From Nitrospinota bacterium (GTDB taxonomy: Bacteria > UBA8248 > JACPRG01): a DNA stretch of 7,477 nt. The notes under the pieces are model-generated. The model saw only the letters and a program-made list of their open reading frames with translations. It searched no databases and was not told the DNA's origin. Position numbers and translations under genes: made by a program. How positions within the stretch are numbered: position 1 is the first letter of the stretch; each line of letters begins with the position of its first letter. Below are positions 4,694 through 7,477 of the stretch, in pieces. Where the stretch lies: NCBI GenBank assembly GCA_030740135.1, contig JASLXW010000198.1:1-7477 (forward strand). Reading direction: 5' to 3'.

Positions 4694-6520
4694 TCAGTTT
4701 TTTCCCGCCCTCGCCTTCGGCTTTTTGGACTTCGTCTTCTGTGTCTTGGCTTTCGTCTTGGCGGGACCCGGCTTCTCGGCCGCCGCCTTAGGCCGCTCGA
4801 CCGAAGGCGCCCGCTCCACCGGGGCCGCCTTGGGCCGCTTGCCCCCGCGCAACGCGAAGTATTGCTGAATGATACTCAAGATGTTGTTGGTAAACCAGTA
4901 CACAACGAGCCCGGAGGGGAACGTATAGAACATGAACGTGAAGATGATCGGCATGAACAACATCATTTTCTGCTGCGTTGGATCGCCCGCCGCGGGGGTC
5001 ATCTTTTGCTGAAGAAACATGGACCCGCCCATCAAGAGCACCAGGAGCCGAAAATCGATGTCCAGCCCGGGAATGGTGAAGATCCCGGTTTCGGGCGCCG
5101 AGAGGTCCAGCATCCACAGAAACGGCGCCTGCCTGAGCTCGATGGCCCCCAACAGGGCGTTGTACAGGGCGAAAAAGACCGGGATCTGCAAAACCATCGG
5201 GAGGCACCCGCCCAGGGGGTTGGCCCCGTGCTCTTTGTATAGCTTCATGACCTCTTCGTTCATCCGCTGGCGGTCGTCCTTGAAGATCTCCCGAATTTGT
5301 TTCATCTTCGGCTGGAGCTTCTGCATCGCCTGCATGGACTTGGTGCTCTTCTGTGTCAGCGGGTAAAAGATGATCTTGATCAGGACGGTCAGAAGAATGA
5401 TGGCCACGCCATAACTTCCGGTCATGCGGTGGAAGAAGCGCAAGCCGATCAGGGCGGGTCCGGCGAGAAAGCTGAAGATGCCCAGGTCGATGGCCTCTTC
5501 GAGGGAGGCCCCGTAATCCCGGGACACCTGCTCGAAGATGGTCTGGTCTTTCGGTCCGGCGAAAAGCAGAAACTGCCCTTCCCCTCGCGAGCTGCCGCGG
5601 TATCGCAATCCCACAAGGACGCCTCCGTCCTCACGGACGACGCCGCCGTTGAAGTCGCTTCGAGGAACCAGCGCCGCCATGAAATACTTGTTGTGGATGG
5701 AGACCCATTTGACCTCCTTCTCATAGACAATCCGTTTCCCTTTTTCGATGTCGTCGTCGTTGCGCAGCTTCTTGCCCTGAAGGATCACCGGCCCTGTCGT
5801 GGCATAGCGGTCTTGCTCGTGCCCTTCCGAGGTGATTCCGGGCCCCCAGAGGATGGAAAGATCCTCCGAAGGAGATTTCCCCGCCCAGCGGACCACCGCG
5901 TCGATGACATACGACCCATACTTGAAGCGGAGCGTTTTCGTAACGGCGTCCCCGCCGGGAGCGCGATAGACCAGCTCCACGCTTCCCGCAAGTCTGTCCG
6001 GATTCAAAACCAGCGAATCCCGGCTCGCCGAGTAGACGCCCTGGTTCGCCCGGGCGCCCAGCCCTCCCCCTCCATCCAGGAAGAGGGGCCGCCAGCTTCG
6101 GCCCGATGAGGTCTTTTCGGCTTTGCCCGCACCCTTGGAGGTCCCGTTCTCGGACACCAGGTCCAGAAACTTCCCGCTGGGGTCCTTGTAGCGGAGGAGC
6201 GTCAAGCCCTTCACGCCCGCGCCCAGGGTGGTGAGAACGATTCTCGCCACGCCCGTGTCCACCACAATGTCTTTTTCCGGCGAGGGCCGGGAGGCCCGCG
6301 GGATCGCCGCCGGCGCGGGCAGTGTTGGTTTCGGCCTGGCCTCCCGGGCGCTCTCCGCCTTTCGGGCCACCCCCTGTTCGGTCTTCAAGGCCGCCGCTTT
6401 TCTGGTTTCCTCGAGCCGCGCCTTCCGCTGCGCCTCCATTTGCGGGTTGAGGAAGAAATATTGGTATCCGAGCAGGACGGCCATCGAGAGGACGGCCGCA
6501 CTGATTGCGCGCTTGTCCAT
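4694..6520 (-). CDS. yidC: Membrane protein insertase YidC (Oxa1/Alb3 family)
   Basis: YidC inserts and folds inner membrane proteins, alone or with SecYEG. The 608 residues comprise a first membrane segment (about 5-23), a charged Ala/Pro-rich linker, a large extracytoplasmic beta domain (about 83-335) typical of diderm YidC, and the conserved core: TM2 around 370-389, a cytoplasmic coiled hairpin about 393-430 (KSMQAMQKLQPKMKQIREIF), NPLGGCLPMVLQIPVFFALY (434-453), and further membrane segments about 490-506 and 519-553. The conserved groove Arg of TM2 is Lys382 here (LIKIIFYPLT), a conservative swap seen in other lineages. The C-terminal 50 residues are very Lys-rich, fitting a ribosome-binding tail. 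GAGAGG 4 nt before the ATG can serve as ribosome-binding site. It starts 26 nt after yidD and ends in TGA. Confidence 0.98.
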   Translation of the reverse strand: MDKRAISAAVLSMAVLLGYQYFFLNPQMEAQRKARLEETRKAAALKTEQGVARKAESAREARPKPTLPAPAAIPRASRPSPEKDIVVDTGVARIVLTTLGAGVKGLTLLRYKDPSGKFLDLVSENGTSKGAGKAEKTSSGRSWRPLFLDGGGGLGARANQGVYSASRDSLVLNPDRLAGSVELVYRAPGGDAVTKTLRFKYGSYVIDAVVRWAGKSPSEDLSILWGPGITSEGHEQDRYATTGPVILQGKKLRNDDDIEKGKRIVYEKEVKWVSIHNKYFMAALVPRSDFNGGVVREDGGVLVGLRYRGSSRGEGQFLLFAGPKDQTIFEQVSRDYGASLEEAIDLGIFSFLAGPALIGLRFFHRMTGSYGVAIILLTVLIKIIFYPLTQKSTKSMQAMQKLQPKMKQIREIFKDDRQRMNEEVMKLYKEHGANPLGGCLPMVLQIPVFFALYNALLGAIELRQAPFLWMLDLSAPETGIFTIPGLDIDFRLLVLLMGGSMFLQQKMTPAAGDPTQQKMMLFMPIIFTFMFYTFPSGLVVYWFTNNILSIIQQYFALRGGKRPKAAPVERAPSVERPKAAAEKPGPAKTKAKTQKTKSKKPKARAGKN

Positions 6521-6546
6521 AAAGCCTCTCAGCGCCTTCCGTCAGG

Positions 6547-6765
6547 CTAGGGAAGCGGGTCGTAGCCGCCCGGATGGAACGGATGACAGCGCAGGATTCG
6601 CCCCACGATCAAATAAAGGGCCTTGGGAGCGCCGTAATCCTGGATCGCCTGCAATGCATAGGCTGAACAGGTCGGATGAAACCTACAGGTTCGCGGCAGA
6701 AGAGGAGACAGCAGGACCCGGTAAAGCCGCACCGGTATCGCCAGGAGATTCTTGGTCGGTCGCAT
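6547..6765 (-). CDS. yidD: Membrane protein insertion efficiency factor YidD
   Basis: This is a small (72-residue) membrane-associated protein that assists YidC-dependent insertion. Signature blocks are all present: an amphipathic N-terminus (LLAIPVRLYRVLLSPLLP), CRFHPTCSAYALQAI with Cys27 and Cys33, an ALYLIVGRILRCHPFHPGGYDP block with Cys60, and the usual Pro end. The ATG at 6765 fits the family start; a GTG at 6813 would add 16 residues without family support. The gene begins inside rnpA, overlapping its 3' end by 83 nt in another frame, a layout common in this cluster. The stop TAG lies 26 nt before yidC. Confidence 0.95.
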   Translation of the reverse strand: MRPTKNLLAIPVRLYRVLLSPLLPRTCRFHPTCSAYALQAIQDYGAPKALYLIVGRILRCHPFHPGGYDPLP

Positions 6766-7144
6766 TCTGGTCTTCTTCAGGAATTTCTCCGCCGGGCCCG
6801 CCCTTGGACGCACGCCTTAGCGAGCGCTCCAGCTGCCGGCAAAGCGCCTCGAATGGAAACCGTTCGATTCCGGGCCTCGCGACGATGATTACATCAACGC
6901 CCGCCGCCAGGCCGGCGCTCGCCCGAAGGGCCGCCCTCAGACGCCGGCGGACGAGGTTCCTGAGCACCGCCTTCCCGACCCGCCGGGAAACAGACAACCC
7001 CAGGCGCGCCCGCCCGCCCGGTTCCCGGTCCGCGGGCGTACGCGCGGCATAAAGCCGGTAACCACGCGTTCGATCGGTCGGAGGCCGTGAGCAAACCCGA
7101 TCGAAATCCCTGTGCCTTAGGCGGCCCACTGTCTTTTGGGTCAT
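6683..7144 (-). CDS. rnpA: Ribonuclease P protein component
   Basis: This basic protein binds the RNase P RNA and helps it recognise and cut the 5' leader of pre-tRNAs. From the ATG at 7144 it has 153 residues, starting MTQKTVGRLRHRDFDRV like the family. The hallmark block RLGLSVSRRVGKAVLRNLVRRRLRAALR is at about 47-75, followed by GVDVIIVARPGIERFPF. The usual RNR triplet reads RNL (62-64). The last 40 residues, rich in Gly/Glu/Pro/Ser, go beyond the conserved domain and coincide largely with the yidD overlap. The region before the ATG lacks a good Shine-Dalgarno sequence; an in-frame GTG at 7156 is the alternative start. The gap to rpmH is 32 nt and contains a short hairpin. Confidence 0.93.
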   Translation of the reverse strand: MTQKTVGRLRHRDFDRVCSRPPTDRTRGYRLYAARTPADREPGGRARLGLSVSRRVGKAVLRNLVRRRLRAALRASAGLAAGVDVIIVARPGIERFPFEALCRQLERSLRRASKGGPGGEIPEEDQNATDQESPGDTGAALPGPAVSSSAANL

Positions 7145-7162
7145 TTCAGCGGCCACGGGGAG

Positions 7163-7179
7163 TGAGGCCCGCCGCCTCA
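7163..7179 (-). other. Small intercistronic hairpin between rpmH and rnpA
   Basis: TGAGGC and GCCTCA form a 6-bp stem around 5 nt, the 5' arm overlapping the rpmH stop codon in the mRNA. It could slow 3' decay of rpmH message or tune rnpA expression relative to rpmH. The structure is seen in the sequence; the role is a guess. Confidence 0.3.
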
Positions 7180-7311
7180 AACGGTCAGGCGCTTTCGGCC
7201 CTTTCTCCGCCGCCTGCCCAAGACCTTCCGGCCGGAGCTGGACGACATTCTCGCAAAAAAGCCATGCGTTCGGGACCGCTTGATCCTGGAGGGCTGGTAT
7301 GTTCTCTTCAC
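7177..7311 (-). CDS. rpmH: 50S ribosomal protein L34
   Basis: This 44-residue, extremely basic protein of the large ribosomal subunit starts [18 protein letters not shown] and ends [13 protein letters not shown], the classical L34 pattern over its full length. It begins with GTG (7309-7311); AAGGAG at 7322-7327 stands 10 nt upstream. The usual RTKGGR-type centre reads [10 protein letters not shown], a modest deviation. It is the first certain gene of the cluster, about 70 nt downstream of the predicted transcription start. A TGA stop is used. Confidence 0.97.
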   Translation of the reverse strand: MKRTYQPSRIKRSRTHGFFARMSSSSGRKVLGRRRRKGRKRLTV

Positions 7312-7370
7312 GCGGCGGTTTCTCCTTCCCTCGCAAGGGCGACAGCCCGTTTCTTCTGGATAGACGCCAT
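7308..7370 (-). CDS. Possible 20-codon leader ORF upstream of rpmH, stop overlapping the rpmH start
   Basis: An ATG at 7370 opens a 20-codon frame ([10 protein letters not shown]...GETAA) whose TGA shares the bases GTGA with the rpmH GTG start. AGGTGA lies close upstream of the ATG, near the expected 5' end of the transcript. The rpmH Shine-Dalgarno sequence is inside this frame. The 4-nt overlap is the usual form for translational coupling, but so short a frame can arise by chance and I do not recognise the peptide. Confidence 0.3.
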   Translation of the reverse strand: MASIQKKRAVALAREGETAA

Positions 7371-7388
7371 CTCACCTTGACCGGGTTA

Positions 7389-7417
7389 AGTTTAGATTTC
7401 CTGGGCGGGGGTGTCAA
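7389..7417 (-). promoter_or_regulatory. Sigma70-type promoter of the rpmH operon
   Basis: The -35 hexamer is TTGACA, a perfect consensus (7412-7417), and the -10 is TAAACT, 4 of 6 (7389-7394), with an optimal 17-nt spacer. Transcription should start near 7382, giving a leader of about 70 nt before rpmH. Surroundings are AT-richer than the rest of the window. A strong promoter fits a ribosomal protein gene leading the operon. Confidence 0.75.
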
Positions 7418-7477
7418 GTTTATGTATGGGTTCAAGACATATGAGACACGGGGGTCGTTTTTTTGAATGTTTACAGG

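Noticed and set aside
7380..7477. Origin of replication (DnaA boxes) upstream of rpmH
   Set aside because: rpmH often lies near oriC, but I found no TTATCCACA-like boxes in these bases.

Overview
The window is a high-GC stretch from what is probably a diderm (Gram-negative-type) bacterium. The evidence for a diderm is a 608-residue YidC with a large extracytoplasmic domain between its first and second membrane segments, and a secreted caspase-like protein. Phylum cannot be fixed from this sequence. Every real gene lies on the minus strand, so transcription runs from the right end of the window to the left. Long open frames on the plus strand are antisense shadows typical of GC-rich DNA.

Right two-thirds (about 2568-7420): the conserved chromosomal cluster rpmH - rnpA - yidD - yidC - jag(khpB) - mnmE. 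A strong sigma70-type promoter (TTGACA, 17-nt spacer, TAAACT) lies about 80 nt upstream of a GTG-started rpmH. Genes are separated by 7-32 nt, except rnpA and yidD, which overlap by 83 nt. Together they encode ribosomal protein L34, the protein subunit of RNase P, two membrane protein insertion factors, an RNA-binding KH/R3H protein and a tRNA-wobble-modifying GTPase. Regulatory details worth noting are a possible 20-codon leader ORF whose stop overlaps the rpmH start (GTGA), and a perfect hairpin that hides the Shine-Dalgarno sequence of the TTG-started jag gene.

Middle (2137-2567): a 431-nt intergenic region with no credible gene. It holds three related copies of a palindrome-rich interspersed repeat (TGTCATTCCGA head, GGGTC/GACCC hairpin, GAGGAATCTCGC tail), two of them tail to tail, and two GC-rich hairpins just after mnmE.

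Left third (1-2106): remains of one large gene encoding signal peptide - SH3b - caspase/metacaspase-like protease - coiled coil - Pro-rich linker - FGE-sulfatase (SUMF1-like) domain. As written it is in pieces. A C9 (or C7) homopolymer is one base out of phase, ending the protease ORF at 772, and an in-frame TGA at 209-211 sits where the FGE family has Trp. Adding one C and reading through the TGA gives an open frame of about 700 residues to the window edge. The damage may be assembly or sequencing error, pseudogene decay, or homopolymer-based switching. This broken protease is the most unusual content here; the rest is a well-known housekeeping operon.
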